From Glandiceps talaboti (Eukaryota; Hemichordata; Enteropneusta; Spengelidae): DNA of 64,000 nucleotides. The notes beneath the pieces were generated by a model that saw nothing but the letters and a program-made list of their open reading frames with translations, made no database searches and was not told where the DNA came from. How positions within the stretch are numbered: position 1 is the first letter of the stretch; every line of letters begins with the position of its first letter. Location: the NCBI RefSeq assembly GCF_964340395.1, contig NC_135567.1:9567984-9631983 (forward strand), written 5' to 3'. Below are positions 1 through 17,136 of this stretch, in pieces. The position numbers and the translations under genes were made by a program.

Positions 1-194
1 ACTTTCAACTGAGTACATATATAACCAGAGATCCATATACTACATTGTGTAGTCTATCTACTTGTTAGATCTGTGACTCCACTACACTCGTTCACTTTCA
101 CTGTGATATTTTCAAGAAAGATAGATAGCCAAGTTTATGGTTTTTTTACTTGTTGGATCTGTGACCCAGCTACGAACATACAGTCAGTGCTTTG
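1..194. other. Left flank, no feature
   Basis: AT-rich sequence with no recognisable gene; it runs into the tandem repeat that starts near 195. Confidence 0.4.
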
Positions 195-665
195 GCAAGC
201 AGTCAGGCTACAGTGTGTATTGTTTCTTAGCATACAGTCAGAGTTCTAGCAAGCAGTCAGGCTACAGTGTGTATTGTTTCTTAGCATACAGTCAGAGTTC
301 TAGCAAGCAGTCAGGCTACAGTGTGTATTGTTTCCTAGCATACAGTCAGCGTTCTAGCAAGCAGTCAGGCTACAATGTGTATTGTTTCCTAGCATACAGT
401 CACGACTTCTAGCAAGCAGACAGGCTACAATGTGTATTGTTTCCTAGCATACAGTCACGAGTTCTAGCAAGCAGTCAGGCTACAATGTGTATTGTTTCCT
501 AGCATACAGTCACGACTTCTAGCAAGCAGACAGGCTACAATGTGTATTGTTTCCTAGCATACAGTCACGAGTTCTAGCAAGCAGTCAGGCTACAATGTGT
601 ATTGTTTCCTAGCATACAGTCACGAGTTCTAGCAAGCAGACAGGCTACAATGTATATTGTTTCCG
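195..665. repeat. 54-55 bp tandem repeat, about 8.6 copies
   Basis: Units begin GCAAGCAG(T/A)CAGGCTACA at 195, 249, 303, 357, 412, 467, 522, 577 and 632. The first units are 54 bp and later ones 55 bp, so the open frame seen across the early units breaks when the extra base appears. Later units alternate two subtypes (CACGACTTCT and CACGAGTTCT), which points to growth by a two-unit block. No coding role is inferred. Confidence 0.9.
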
Positions 666-903
666 ATATAATACCAACCTCCAGACATTTTGGCCCTCTG
701 CTTTGTTCACTGTACATACATCACTTTGTGCCATCAGGTCAAAGGTCAAGTTGTTTCATGAGCTCTTTCGCTGCATTCTAACCTATTTTATAATTAGTTA
801 TCAGAGAGAGGAAACCTTGTCCAAACTGATCTAGTCTACATCAATGAAACTAGTAGTTTTTGATTATTTAAAATCTAATATTTGTAGGCTCAGGTATTCC
901 ATC

Positions 904-1287
904 ACTAAATACGGATTAGTCTAGGTTCCCCAGACACTTGCCTATGAGAGTCTGGGCAAACCGAATCCCAACTCACCCACGCAAGAACCAGCACAAGAAC
1001 CAGTGCCTAGAGAAGTGCATGCTGGGTAGTACTTCACGTCAAACATCACAGGCTGAACAATTTAGGTACCTTCACCACTAGTCTGTCACTTCTCAAGTGA
1101 CTGATACATCTTAATTACAATAAACAGACCTCGTCAGCCCAATTTTTCACGACTTGGAAGAAATGTTCTTTGTGATTTCCAGTATAGGATATTTGGAATA
1201 TGGTTTCCCAAGACTCTTGTCTGGGTGGTCTCATAGAAGAACCCCAGCAGTAAGAGTCTCCATGGTAACTAAGACTAAATATGGATT
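904..1287. mobile_element. Small dispersed element with 14-bp flanking direct repeats
   Basis: A 356-bp segment (918-1273) lies between two 14-bp direct repeats, ACTAAATACGGATT (904-917) and ACTAAATATGGATT (1274-1287), which differ at one base and look like a target-site duplication. Its ends are imperfect inverted repeats of the type GTCT.GGTT.CC.AGAC. A second copy lies at about 25940-26276 and shorter relatives at 53237-53313 and 61463-61545. No coding capacity is seen. A duplication this long would suit target-primed retroposition, but the inverted ends suit a DNA element, so the class is unresolved. Confidence 0.55.
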
Positions 1288-1599
1288 GGATGATTACTTT
1301 AGTATTTGTAGTACGTGAGTTCGAAAGAGCAAAAAAAGGTTACAACACAAATGTTTCAAACCCCCTTCAGAAATGACAGACCCATCTGTTCTGAAGAGAT
1401 CACAATTTGCAAATGTTGAAATTCTTTGCATTTTTTTCGTCAATTTTGGTAAAAATGTGCAAAAAAGCAACAATTTTGAAAAGATGCTGATCCCATACCC
1501 ATAAAAAATTACTATATTATATACATTATACATTTGTATGTACCGTACATGTAGTCCAAAATTAAGAGGTAAAAAAAATCTGTATTCATACTCTCTAAA

Positions 1600-2044
1600 A
1601 TGGTAGTTTGATCACAGGGGACCCAGGAACCGTGTGACAAAACAAAACAAAACAAAACAAACAAATAAATAAATAAACTATCAAATAAATGACAAATGAA
1701 CAAGCAAACGAACGAACGACAAGTATAGGAACAAATAAAATAATTAAATAAACCAGCAAATAAACAGATACTTGTGGGGGTATACTAGATATGTTTTTTG
1801 TACCCATCACTATACAAAAAAACATGATGGGTACAAAAAAATATCTAGTATACCCCCACCAGTATAGATCTGTTTATTTGTTTATTTATTTATTTAATTA
1901 TTTTATTTTATTTGCCCATATACTTGTCGTTCGTTCGTTTGCTTGTTCATTTGTCATTTATTTGATAGTTTATTTATTTATTTGTTTGTTTTATTTTGGT
2001 TTGTTTGTCACACGGTTCCTGGGTCCCCTGTGGTTTGATTGAGA
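1600..2044. mobile_element. Long foldback (hairpin) element
   Basis: The two halves are inverted copies of each other. The outer arms carry CACAGGGGACCCAGGAACC at about 1613-1631 and its complement near 2010-2030. The arms continue through AAAC/AAAT-rich sequence and GAACGAACGAC to a centre near 1800-1830 (GTATACTAGATAT). The arms are a little over 200 bp. ORFs read from it are products of the low-complexity arms. A fragment with the same CACGGTTCCTG end lies at about 22620-22725 in the third HINT gene. Confidence 0.75.
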
Positions 2045-2112
2045 CTTGAGAGACTATGACTAAGCTCTGTGAGTATGTTACATGGTCAAGTCATCTACAA
2101 AATGTAGATAAT

Positions 2113-3745
2113 GAACTTCCCCTATATACAGCTGAGGACATCCAACTGTGTGAATACCCTTGTGTAACTAGATTGACTGTATAAGTTATATACAGCTGTG
2201 GACATCCAACTGTGTGAATACCCTTGTGTAACTAGATTGATTGTATAAGTTATATACAGCTGTGGACATCCAAGTGTGTGAATACCCTTGTGTAACTAGA
2301 TTGATTGTATAAGGTAGATTTCAGTCAGTCCATGACAGGTGGTAAGTCGTCTAGATAATGAGCTTCCTCTATATATACAGCTGTGGACATCCAAGTGTCT
2401 GAATACCCTTGTGTAACTAGATTGACTGTATAAGTTATATACAGCTGTGGACATCCAACTGTGTGAATCCCCTTGTGTAACTAGATTGATTGTATAAGTT
2501 ATATACAGCTGTGGACATCCAACTGTGTGAATCCCCTTGTGTAACTAGATTGATTGTATAGGATAGATTCCAGTCAGTAAATTACAAGTGGTAAGTCATC
2601 TGGATAAGGAGCTCCCCTATATACAGCTGTGGACATCCAACTGTGTGAATACCCTTGTGTAACTAGATAAGGTAGATTCCAGATGGTAAATTACAAGTGG
2701 TAAGTTATCTAGATAATGGGCACCCCTATATACAGCTGTGGACATCCAAGTGTGTGAATACCCTTGTGTAACTAGATTGATTGTATAAGGTAGATTTCAG
2801 TCAGTCCATGACAAGTGGTAAGTCATCTAGATAATTGGCACCCCTATATACAGCTGTAGACATCCAACTGTGTGACTACCCTTGTGTAACTAGATTGACT
2901 GTATAAGTTATATAGAGCTGTGGACATCCAACTGTGTGAATCCCCTTGTGTAACTAGATTGATTGTATAAGGTAGATTTCAGTCAGTCCATGACAAGTGG
3001 TAAGTCATCTAGATAATGAGCACACCTATATACAGCTGTGGACATCCAACTGTGTGACTACCCTTGTGTAACTAGATTGACTGTATAAGTTATATACAGC
3101 TGTGGACATCCAACTGTGTGACTACCCTTGTGTAACTAGATTGACTGTATAAGTTATATAGAGCTGTGGACATCCAACTGTGTGAATCCCCTTGTGTAAC
3201 TAGATTGATTGTATAAGTTATATACAGCTGTGGACATCCAACTGTGTGAATCCCCTTGTGTAACTAGATTGATTGTATAAGGTAGATTTCAGTCAGTAAA
3301 TTACAAGTGGTAAGTCATCTAGATAAGGAGCTTCCTCTATATACAGCTGTGGACATCCAAGTGTGTGAATACCCTTGTGCAACTAGATTGCTTACATAAG
3401 TTATATACAGTTGTGGACATCCAACTGTGTGAATCCCCTTATGTAATTAAATTGATTGTATAAGGTAGATTTCAGTCAGCAAAGTGGTAAGTTATCTAGA
3501 TAATGAACTTCCCATATATACAGCTGTGGACATCCAACTGTGTGAATACCCTTGTATAACTCGATTGACTGTATAAGTTATATACAGCTGTGGACATCCA
3601 ACTGTGTGACTACCCTTGTGTAACTAGATTGATTGTATTTAAGATATATACAGCTGTGGACATCCAAGTGTATGAATACCCTTCTATAACTAGATTGATT
3701 GTATAAGGTAGATTTCAGTCAGCAAATACTAAATGACAAGTGATA
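2113..3745. repeat. Satellite array, about 66-bp units with higher-order structure
   Basis: Units read ATACAGCTGTGGACATCC, then GTGTGAATACCCTTGTG, then TAACTAGATTGATTGTATAA. Some are followed directly by the next unit. Others carry a longer spacer with CAGTCAGTCCATGACAAG and TCATCTAGATAATGAGC. The alternation of short and long units forms a higher-order repeat. Nearly every unit contains the palindrome CAGCTG. No ORF of note. Confidence 0.85.
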
Positions 3746-4088
3746 TATACAGATGAGGTCTTTAACTGATAAACTGATTACCAGAGATGAAATCTTAGAA
3801 GAACACAAGTTGTAATATTACATCTTAGGATATATATACCGACATTCCTATGTCCCGCTGTTTTGATAATTTTGTTGTATGATATAACCTGATACCGCCA
3901 TGTGTTACAATCATTTGTAACATTATCTGACCTGTATAACCCTAGCCACTGCTCTTCCCTACAAAATTAAAAACAAACTCACCCTAAATTTGGACACTAT
4001 TTGTTCACATAAAAACACAAATTCTAAAAAAACAACATATTGTTGATAATCCTAAAATCTGGTTTAAAAAGTAACAATGACAATATCA

Positions 4089-4350
4089 CTATATATATAT
4101 ATATGTCGGTATACTGTGTACTGTAACGACTCCTGTGTATCGTGATATTGGGTTATTTATACCGCAATACATATATATGTATTGCGAACTGTTTACTATA
4201 AAACACTGAGTTTGTACATATAAATATATATGTGTGTGTGTATGTATATATGTGTGTGTGTATGTGTGTGTATAATTTATATATATATATATATATATAC
4301 ATACATACATACATATACTACAGACATACATATACATATACACACACATA
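4089..4350. repeat. (TA)n / (TACA)n / (TG)n low-complexity DNA
   Basis: Mixed dinucleotide and tetranucleotide repeats. The MCVYMYMYV-type ORF on the minus strand is simply translated microsatellite. Confidence 0.85.
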
Positions 4351-4893
4351 TATTACAGTTTTTTGAAAGATAGGAATACATTTGTATACATTGATGTATG
4401 ACATATTATTATGTTATATTAATACAGCTAGCCATATGTTCCAATCATTCATGATTGATAATAACATCTGACTTGTATAATTTAGACATACATGTAGCAA
4501 CATAACTCGTCCCTCCAAGACTTTGAACAAAACTAACACTATTTTGGATACTTAAAAACAGTGAGTTTATTCGTTATTAGTTCCTTTGCCTCCACGTTTT
4601 CCCTACTTCTGTTATTCTTTCCCATTCCATGTAGAAAACACCTCTTGCTTATCCCGCCACTTTCTTGAATTACTGTATGGACCCCACTGGAAACAAGTCT
4701 TTGACTTTGTGGGTTATCCAAGTAATTCAACAATTTGTACCAGTTTTTTGTTTGTATATCAGTACTGCCGATCTTGTTGTTTTACTGAAATAAACTTTTA
4801 CTTAAAATAAAGTTCTGATATATTAATGCAAATTCTAGATAAAGGAATTAGTAAATAATATTATTAAAACTCCTAAATTTTGGTTGAACAGTT

Positions 4894-5064
4894 ACCAGTG
4901 TTTTATTTAAGGGCGGTAAGTAGGTAAAATCTACCGGGGTTCCCACATCATTTTACCGGGGTTCCCCACCTGAACTATGATACATTGCATGGGAAGCACT
5001 ACCAGTTTTACCTCTTTCCCCCTTTCTGTTACCGGGGTTCCCAAACCTTAGCAAAAACACTGGT
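4894..5064. mobile_element. 171-bp inverted-repeat element (ACCAGTGTTTT ends)
   Basis: Starts ACCAGTGTTTT (4894-4904) and ends AAAACACTGGT (5054-5064), perfect 11-bp terminal inverted repeats. The inside holds three ACCGGGGTTCCC blocks. No coding capacity, so it would be a non-autonomous element. Its right end (GTTACC.GGGTTC...CCTTAG.AAAAACACTG) is the recognisable parent of the 77-bp array at 26890-27425. Confidence 0.65.
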
Positions 5065-5368
5065 TACCCTGATATAAACTGAAAGTACTCTATTGGATTA
5101 GTTTCTGACGCTGACATTAGATCTAACAGAGTTATACCACTAAATAGTGTACATTTTTGACTAACATTTTTTAAAGTCTAGCACGAGTGTAAATCCTATA
5201 AGTAGCAGTTCTGATAAGTACATATTTAGTTACTTACTAAATCATGCTGAAATTAGTTCAAATACTCGTTTCAAATTATTTGAAATTTGAAGCTTGCACA
5301 CTTACAATACTGCCTAATTACCTAAGTTCATTAATTATGCAAATGAGTTATTATTGAGAACTTCAATG

Positions 5369-5748
5369 AGGCCTAAAACAATTGTGTGGTTCTGATTACG
5401 TTCAATTTTAGAATAGGTGGGGTAGGTAGATTTCATATCCATGTGTGAGTGTTTAATTCAGGTAGTTATGTTTTCTGTTGTTTTCCAAATGGTCTCCATG
5501 TTAATTTTAATAATTGGCTTCTTCAGATTTGCTGTACAGCCATTACACTTACAGATTGGAAGAACAGTTATATATTGTCTTTTTAAGTTGATATCAGTTT
5601 CCATAACCACTATTTCTCGTGAGACTTCACAATTTTCGCAATTTTATTATTTTTTTCTTGAATATGTCAAAAAAAAGTTTAGGGTTGGCATGAAAAACTA
5701 GGTGAAGTCAGGTAATATGAAGCAAACAATTTTTTTTTAAGGCCTAAC
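5369..5748. mobile_element. Dispersed AGGCCTAA-ended repeat, copy 1
   Basis: Begins AGGCCTAAAACAATTGTGTGG and ends with AAGGCCTAAC, so the ends are partly inverted. Conserved internal blocks include GGTGGGGTAGGTAGATTT and CAGATTGGAAGAACAGTT. Two further copies lie in the opposite orientation at 15848-16147 and 47190-47556. The short ORFs share a peptide like LQIGRTV, but they are not open across copies, so I do not call a protein. Confidence 0.6.
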
Positions 5749-5873
5749 AACAAAACATTTTTAATTTTTATATTTTTATGAGAACAGCAATAAAAATGTG
5801 AATGAACCTGCAGCCCCTGATTTTATAGTTACTTATCCTCCTTAAAAAAAGAACAACACTAGAGTCTAGTTTT

Positions 5874-6424
5874 GGCCAATAGGAAGAAACCTAGAATCTG
5901 CATCAGGGGGTGCCAGACAGTATAGCCAATAGGAAGAAACCCTGTGTCTGCTTCAGAGGGTGTCAGACAGTATAGCCAATAGGAAGAAACCCTGTGTCTG
6001 CTTCAGAGGGTGTCAGACAGTATAGCCAATAGGAAGAAACCTTGTGTCTGCTTCAGAGGGTGTCAGACAGTATAGCCAATAGGAAGAAACCCTGTGTCTG
6101 CTTCAGAGGGTACCAGACAGTATAGCCAATAGGAAGAACCCCTGTGTCTGCTTCAGAGGGTACCAGACAGTATAGCCAATAGGAAAAACCCTTGTGTTTG
6201 CTTCAAAGGGTGCCAGACAGTATAGCCAATAGGAAGAAACATTGTGCCTGCTCCAAAGGGTGCCAGACAGTATAGCCAATAGGGAGAACCCTTGTGTCTG
6301 CTCAGAGGGTGCCAGACAGTATAGCCAATAGGGAGAAACCTTGTGTCTGCTTGAGAGGGTGCCAGACAGTATAGCCAATAGGAAGAAACCTTGTGTCTGC
6401 TGCAGAGGGTGACAGACACTCTAG
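5874..6424. repeat. 50-bp tandem repeat, about 11 copies
   Basis: Units of 50 bp start AGCCAATAGGAAGAAACC, then TGTGTCTGCTTCAGAGGGTG, then CAGACAGTAT. Starts fall every 50 bp from about 5874 (5925, 5975, 6025 and so on). Each unit carries a CCAAT motif. The IGYTVW/LAILSGTL ORFs on the minus strand are the unit read in frames that happen to lack stops. Confidence 0.9.
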
Positions 6425-7018
6425 CAGACTTTGTTTACCATAGGGCTTAAATACCAGACAACTTCCTATGTTGTCAGTTACAGAACAAGATGATTCAAGG
6501 TCTGGTGACTGGTCTGATGTCATTTTTGCATAACATGAAGTAGTTTGGAGATTGTTTTTCCTGTTATCAAAAGGGCTTGGTGTCCCTGTGACCTCTGACC
6601 TCTTCAAGACTGACCCGGATTAGCATATCAAACCTAGACAGTGGACAACAACTGTCAATGACTGAACCATTTTTTTTTAACTTTGGGTCTATCTTTTTTT
6701 TTCAGACACAAAAAGTTTGGAATAGATATGTTTATCTGTATTACTAATCATGTGTGGTAATTAATATTTGGGGGATTTTATTTTCTTAGAAATGAGAAAT
6801 TAGTGATTCTATGTTGAGTTGACCTACTTACTGCTCATTTACACACAATGTATACTTGGTATTAAACTATTTAAACATGGCTAGTACTAGTACTAGTCTA
6901 GGTAGATGACATTCTTTGATCGGGGGGGATTTTGCTTAATTCCCTCCTCAGACATGCATTTTAAGGTAACATCCCTCTGTAGATGGATGGAGGTTAAATA
7001 TAAAATAAATAACCATAT

Positions 7019-7357
<339 letters not shown>

Positions 7358-7360
<3 letters not shown>

Positions 7361-8519
7361 CTCTGATCAACATCAGCGACACATACTTATGACAACTTTC
7401 ATAAAATCAGAACTGAAACAATTTCCTTGTATTAAAAAAGTAATGTTTCACTTTCAAAGTGCAAATTAGTAATGTAAAAGTTTGATATCATTACGAGTCT
7501 TGAATGTCAGCTGTGTGATCTGGAAGTCCACGCATAAATAAATTCGTGACAGTATTATCACGTGAAGTGGAGTGTATGTTTGACCGAGCCCATATACATG
7601 TTCCGTCGACTGGAAATACCCGCGGCTATAATTCAATTAGCTGATAGTAAAATTGGAACAGGCGACAGCAGAAGTCGACATGTAACTTATGTGTTTGTAC
7701 TATTATTGACATTACGTGTTGATAAACATGTAACTTGTTTTGCGCTCAAAAACAATGTAACAATGTTGAAATTCGCAATCTTGTGAATTACGCAAGGGGG
7801 AGTGTGTTAAAAAAAGGAGAACATAACGTTACATACCTTGTGAGCCGAGAACGACTACTTTTGCCTCGATAGATCGCATGTTGTAAGTTTCCCTTGAACT
7901 GTCATTGCACACACGGAGTCGTCACTTATGGGAGGCGTTGTTCATGATTACATGAATATTGTATCGAAGTTAGCGATATCGCGTTGTTTTCTTGTCCACA
8001 GTCCAGTAAAGTTCGCACTGCTAGAGAGTTGTCCTGGTCACTGTTGATGGCAAACTAGACCCCGATCTAATCAAGAACGCGAATTCAACAAGTTTCCAAC
8101 GGATATAGGTGTTGAAATCTTAATTGCAGGAGCTAGCGTGAAGGTATACAATGGCCCCATTCATAACCCGACCGTAATGCGAGAATTGTTGAATAAACAA
8201 TGATAAAACATGCACTGTATGGCCGTAGACAACGTATGCACTGTTTCTTGTGTGCACTTTACCTGGGCGACCTTTGACCTGAAGTTTTATCATTAAAAGT
8301 CATATTATTAGCATTACAATGTTCGAAAAGTCAATAAGTTTATAACATAAAATCCCGTTCTTTCCTTTTTTTCATTTAAATGTAAATTTAAATTGTTTCA
8401 TTTTTTATCATAATAATTGCAATTACAGTAGATGTGTTTGACTGTTTTTATAAATATAATCGAATGTGTGGGCTACTATTAACACACTATTTTCAGACGC
8501 AACTTCCGTGTTCTGCAAC
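7358..8519. other. Upstream region of the first HINT gene
   Basis: About 1.1 kb without a recognised gene, ending at the HINT paralog A start codon. It presumably holds the promoter and 5'UTR, but no element can be pinned down by eye. Confidence 0.3.
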
Positions 8520-11126
<2,607 letters not shown>

Positions 11127-11644
11127 CAACCTGTACACCCCTATCTCTACTGTATCATTGGTACAGTCCCATTGTAGACCATCATTTGGTTAAACTATTA
11201 CTCAATAATTAGGTGGGGGCAGGGTAGCTTTGTCATATTCAGATATGCGAGTCTCAAAAACTAACTATATCTAACTAATTGCAACTACAATAACTACATC
11301 TGACTTAAATAGCAAAGAATTATCAATTTTCTAAGCACTTCTGACTGTGAATTCATGCCATATATGGTCGCGTCAGTGCAGTAAGGTAAGACCTATACAA
11401 TTGTATATCAGATACGACCTTACTGCCCTCACGCGACAATATTTGCTATTATTACTTTGTCCGTACTTAGAATGGCCATCTATGTAACAGCGCCCTCTAT
11501 AGTTCATAAAGCACAATATTTGGAATGTCGTAGCTGGCACTGTATGTAAGCACATTGCTACTAAAGTGTCTTTATTTCTGTACTAGAGAATCCTGGTTTG
11601 ATTGTAAGATGAAAGCTTGTATCTTGTAAAACTTACATCACTGA

Positions 11645-11650
11645 AATAAA
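11645..11650 (+). terminator. Candidate polyadenylation signal, HINT paralog A
   Basis: AATAAA about 520 nt after the stop codon. It is the first canonical hexamer I found downstream on this strand; use is inferred. Confidence 0.35.
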
Positions 11651-11735
11651 ATCTTTTAATTCTACAAATGTGGTTGTTTTTGTCTTTTTGACTTCTGAGG
11701 GTGATTTGAAAGTGAATGTTTGTTGTCAAAGCAAC

Positions 11736-11737
<2 letters not shown>

Positions 11738-11772
<35 letters not shown>

Positions 11773-12345
11773 TGGGTAGGTAGGTACGTAGATGGATAGA
11801 TAGGGAGATAGAATGATAGATATATAGATAGATAGGTAGGTAGATACATACGTACTACATACATACACACGTACATATATTTATACATAGGTACACAGAT
11901 AGGGAGGTACATAGATAAAGATAGATAGACATACATACATACATACATACATACAGATACGTACGCACACACACACATATAGGTAGATAGATAGACACAT
12001 ACATTTATACATAGGTACATAGATAAATAGGTAGATAGATAGGTACATAGATAAAGATAGAGACAGACATACATACATACACACACGCATACATATATAC
12101 ATACATACATACACACACGCATACATACATACATACATACATACATACACACACGCATACATACATACATACATACATACAGATACGCATGCAAGCACGC
12201 ACGTACACACACATATAGGTAGATAGATACATACATACATACATACATATGCATACATACATACATACATACATACATATGCATACATACATACATACAT
12301 ACATACATATGCATACATACATACATACATACATACATAGTCACT
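11738..12345. repeat. (CAGA)n, (TAGA)n and (TACA)n microsatellite block
   Basis: Starts with about 32 bp of (CAGA)n and passes through TAGATAGG-type sequence into long (CATA)n blocks with CATACACACACGCATA and ATATGCATA interruptions. The 100-250 aa minus-strand ORFs rich in MYVC are artefacts of the 4-bp unit, which has no stop in those frames. Confidence 0.9.
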
Positions 12346-12359
12346 GACTATGGACATCC

Positions 12360-13090
12360 TAGCCTAGTCTCTATACGGTACTTACACCTCAACTCACCAC
12401 ACTGACATCCAGATATGCTGACTGTAACGGTGGTCGATCCTGTGTTTGCTATTAGTTACTATTAGCTTCCTTTTAGCTCCAGTAACAGGAACTTTTCTCT
12501 GAAATGTGTTTAAAATTGCATCAAAATTTACTATACCTGGTTTATATATGTCAGTTCATCGAATTACCTAAACCCAAATAGTACTCTGTTTACTTGCCTG
12601 ATGTCCATGTGTAAACAATATCTAAATATTAAAATACTCCTGGATTGGCAAAGATATGTTGACAAAAAAAATATGAAGTCATGTTTTCAGTTACTGAGGC
12701 ATTAGTCTGATGTTACTTTTACCGTCCGGAAAAAAAACCTTTGGAAAAGACAGTTTCCATGACAACCTATCGTTATGGACCACAAATGGAGATGGACCGG
12801 CCGTGTAGATGAGTTACATACGGGACATTGCATTGAGGTTGTCATTATCGCTAAATATTGACCACGTGATGTGACCATCGACCCTATTCTTTATTTACGT
12901 GTAATGGTCCCCGTCCGGTACAATTTATCTGAAATGTTATAATTCATTCTAACTGTGTAATTCGATACAATAATTATACTATAGTGACAGCGACAGACGG
13001 TGTGGTAGACTCGTGTATAACGTGAGAGCCTAATTTCGCCGATCTCTATCTGCCGGTCGCCCGGAACAACTGCACAGCTTGTAGCTAGCT
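12360..13090. other. Upstream region of HINT paralog B
   Basis: About 0.7 kb of non-repetitive DNA before the paralog B start codon. No gene seen; it probably includes promoter and 5'UTR (inference from position). Confidence 0.35.
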
Positions 13091-14738
<1,648 letters not shown>

Positions 14739-14825
14739 AACAAAAAGTAACGTTAACACGTTTCCTAGTTTCCTGCCGAAAATGAGACAATATATAGGCC
14801 TACTAGTATAAGAAAGGCAACAGGC

Positions 14826-14935
14826 CCATCATCGTCGTAAACAACACAGTCTCTTTTCTGGCACCGTCCAAGACGCACAGACAAATACATTTCGCAGTGT
14901 CGCGGAAGAAATAACAGCTCTGGTTTGAGAAGGCA
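14826..14935. repeat. Dispersed short repeat, copy after HINT paralog B
   Basis: Contains ATCATCGTCGTAAAC, CTGGCACCGTCCAAGAC and GAAATAACAGCTCTGGTTTG in the order seen at 15575-15690. Compare the inverted copy at 20088-20166. Confidence 0.55.
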
Positions 14936-15383
14936 GGCCCTTTGGAAATATTTTCTATTTTCAGTTTGTAATTCACTTTTTGTAGTATGTAAGGAAAATG
15001 TTCTTCATATGTTTTTATATTTTTCCCAGTTTCTTGTTTTTGTAGGTCCCTGGATTTTCGCGCTCACCTGACTGTTTCACGATTACAAACGTCGCTGTGT
15101 ACACCACTAGTTATCAGGCGTTCAAGGATATCTGGATACCAGTAATTATCGGGCTGTGAGGAGCCTCTTACAAGAGCGCCATCAACGACGAATCCTTCAA
15201 TCTAACTTAGAGGGCAGTAGATAATATCGCCAACCAAATACCATTGTAAAGAAAAGGGTACCAAGTTTCATGAGTTTATACATAATCATACATCAAATAT
15301 CATTGTAAAGAAACATGTAAAGACATTTGGCATTGCCAAATTTGTAATTTTATTGACAAAAGTTATTGAAAAAAGCATGCTGG

Positions 15384-15389
15384 AATAAA
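15384..15389 (+). terminator. Candidate polyadenylation signal, HINT paralog B
   Basis: AATAAA about 650 nt after the stop codon; use is inferred. Confidence 0.3.
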
Positions 15390-15574
15390 AAAGAGGTAAC
15401 CCGCAAGAGTGGAAAGTAATACAATTGAACCCAAATCCTTACAGTAGTGTTATTTTATAAGTGGTTAAAAAGTATAACGATTACTAGTTATAACAAGAGC
15501 GTCATCAACGACGAATTATTTAGTCTATTTACAAGTCACATCACAGCGATGCTGAGATGAAGGAAGTTAAAATT

Positions 15575-15690
15575 TGACAATTTCACATCGCCGTAAACCA
15601 CAGCCTCCTTTACGACACTTTCCAAGACTCATCGCCAAGAGGCGCTATTTCGAAGTGTCGCAGAAGAAATAACAACTCTGGTTTGCAAAA
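15575..15690. repeat. Dispersed short repeat, second adjacent copy
   Basis: Reads CATCGCCGTAAACCACAG, then TTACGACACTTTCCAAGAC, then GAAATAACAACTCTGGTTTG. It is a second copy of the family at 14826-14935, 750 bp away in the same orientation. A flanking motif, CAAGAGCG.CATCAACGACGAA, also occurs near both copies (about 15171 and 15494), so this may be one larger local duplication. Confidence 0.5.
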
Positions 15691-15847
15691 AATGTAGTTT
15701 CATAATAAATGGATCGAAACATAGAGACCCGTAATTTTGCTTGTATTATGATGAGTTGATAATAAAAAATATAAATATATTATCAATGTTATAACTTTTA
15801 CTTCATTTTGCTTAATTTTGTAAAAGATGGATACAAAAAGTACCATA

Positions 15848-16147
15848 AGGCCTAGAAAAAATAATTGTTTGGTTCCGGTTACCTGACCCCACCTAGATTT
15901 TCACTGCCAACCGATGCGGAAACTGACATCAACTTAAAATAGACAATATAAAACTGTTCTTCCAATCTGTAATGGCTGTACATCTGATAGGAAGAAATAA
16001 ATAACACAGAGACCATTTGGAAAACAATAGAAAACCTGAACTAGAGACTCATAAATGAAAAACAAATAATATAAAATAAAAAATCTACGTACCCCACCTA
16101 CTCTAAAATTGAGTGTAAACGGAACCACACAATTTTTTAGGCCTAAC
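15848..16147. mobile_element. Dispersed AGGCCTAA-ended repeat, copy 2
   Basis: Begins AGGCCTAGAAAAAATAATTG and ends TTTTTTAGGCCTAAC. It shares CTGTTCTTCCAATCTGTAAT and CACAGAGACCATTTGGAAAA with the copies at 5369-5748 (opposite orientation) and 47190-47556 (same orientation). Confidence 0.6.
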
Positions 16148-16149
16148 AA

Positions 16150-17136
16150 TGATACTGCACTGCCAGAGAAAAAGCCGTACGCGCTAGCGAACCACAGGGA
16201 CACGCAATATTTCCTTAGTGTTGTTTTCTTTGTCTATAGGTTTAATATAACAATGTTTTGACTTGAATATATATTTTTTCCCGTACCTCTTGGAAAGTTA
16301 CGTATATTGATACATTTGTAGTAGCAGGATTCGTGTGATATTTTCCTTATTAGGAATTAACGATCTAAGGAATGATATCTATGTGTCCCTGTGTAGTGTA
16401 CCCGTCTACAGTCGTAGCAACAGTATCCATGTCTGTTGTTGGTATACAACGAAAATCATCAACCCTGAAACAAAATGCCGCCTGACTCGACAAAAATCTC
16501 ACTAACATTGCTACATTTTATCGTCTGGCTAGATAAACATCTTACCGACAGCGTTTCGTCAATTGCCTGGCGTGACAAACATCTTTACCAATACACTTTC
16601 TTTGTCTGAGCTACCATTATCTCAGCAGATCATCGCCACATTTACACATCCCTGTAAACCTAATAAGGTTGGCGCATTCTTTGATATTTTGATATTCAAT
16701 TGACTAAAATGTATCAATTTTTAGTTCAGTCTTGTCGTACAAGATGATAACATGAGGAATTATTTAGATTTTTCTCGATTCAGACGAAAATTACATTTTC
16801 AACACCAAAGGGATATTTTGTCTAGCCATACAAACAACTGTAACAATGTTAGTGACGTTTTGTTTAAGGGTAACTTTATGCTTTTCGTTCCAGGCAACAC
16901 TACGTGTCCCTATGGATCGAAAAATAGGTTACTGAAAAAGTAACTATCACGTGATCACTAGTCTGTAAAATAACCCGTAAGCCCCAATGCTACATCATAG
17001 TTAATTCAAAGTACCCGTCAGTTATAATTAAATACCCACATGAACCATAATTCCAGTTATTTATAGTAATAATAAATAAGTATAAAGTTCAAAAGATGTC
17101 ACACTCCCGTAAAAAATGTTAATACCCACAAAGGTA

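Noticed and set aside
6103-6607. LAILSGTL repeat protein
   Set aside because: 50-bp tandem repeat read in three frames; 50 is not a multiple of three, so frames rotate between units.
11583-12344. Long minus-strand ORF rich in MYVCMYVC
   Set aside because: Translation of (CATA)n microsatellite; similar ORFs at 18914-19311, 35889-36599 and 61667-62168 were dropped for the same reason.
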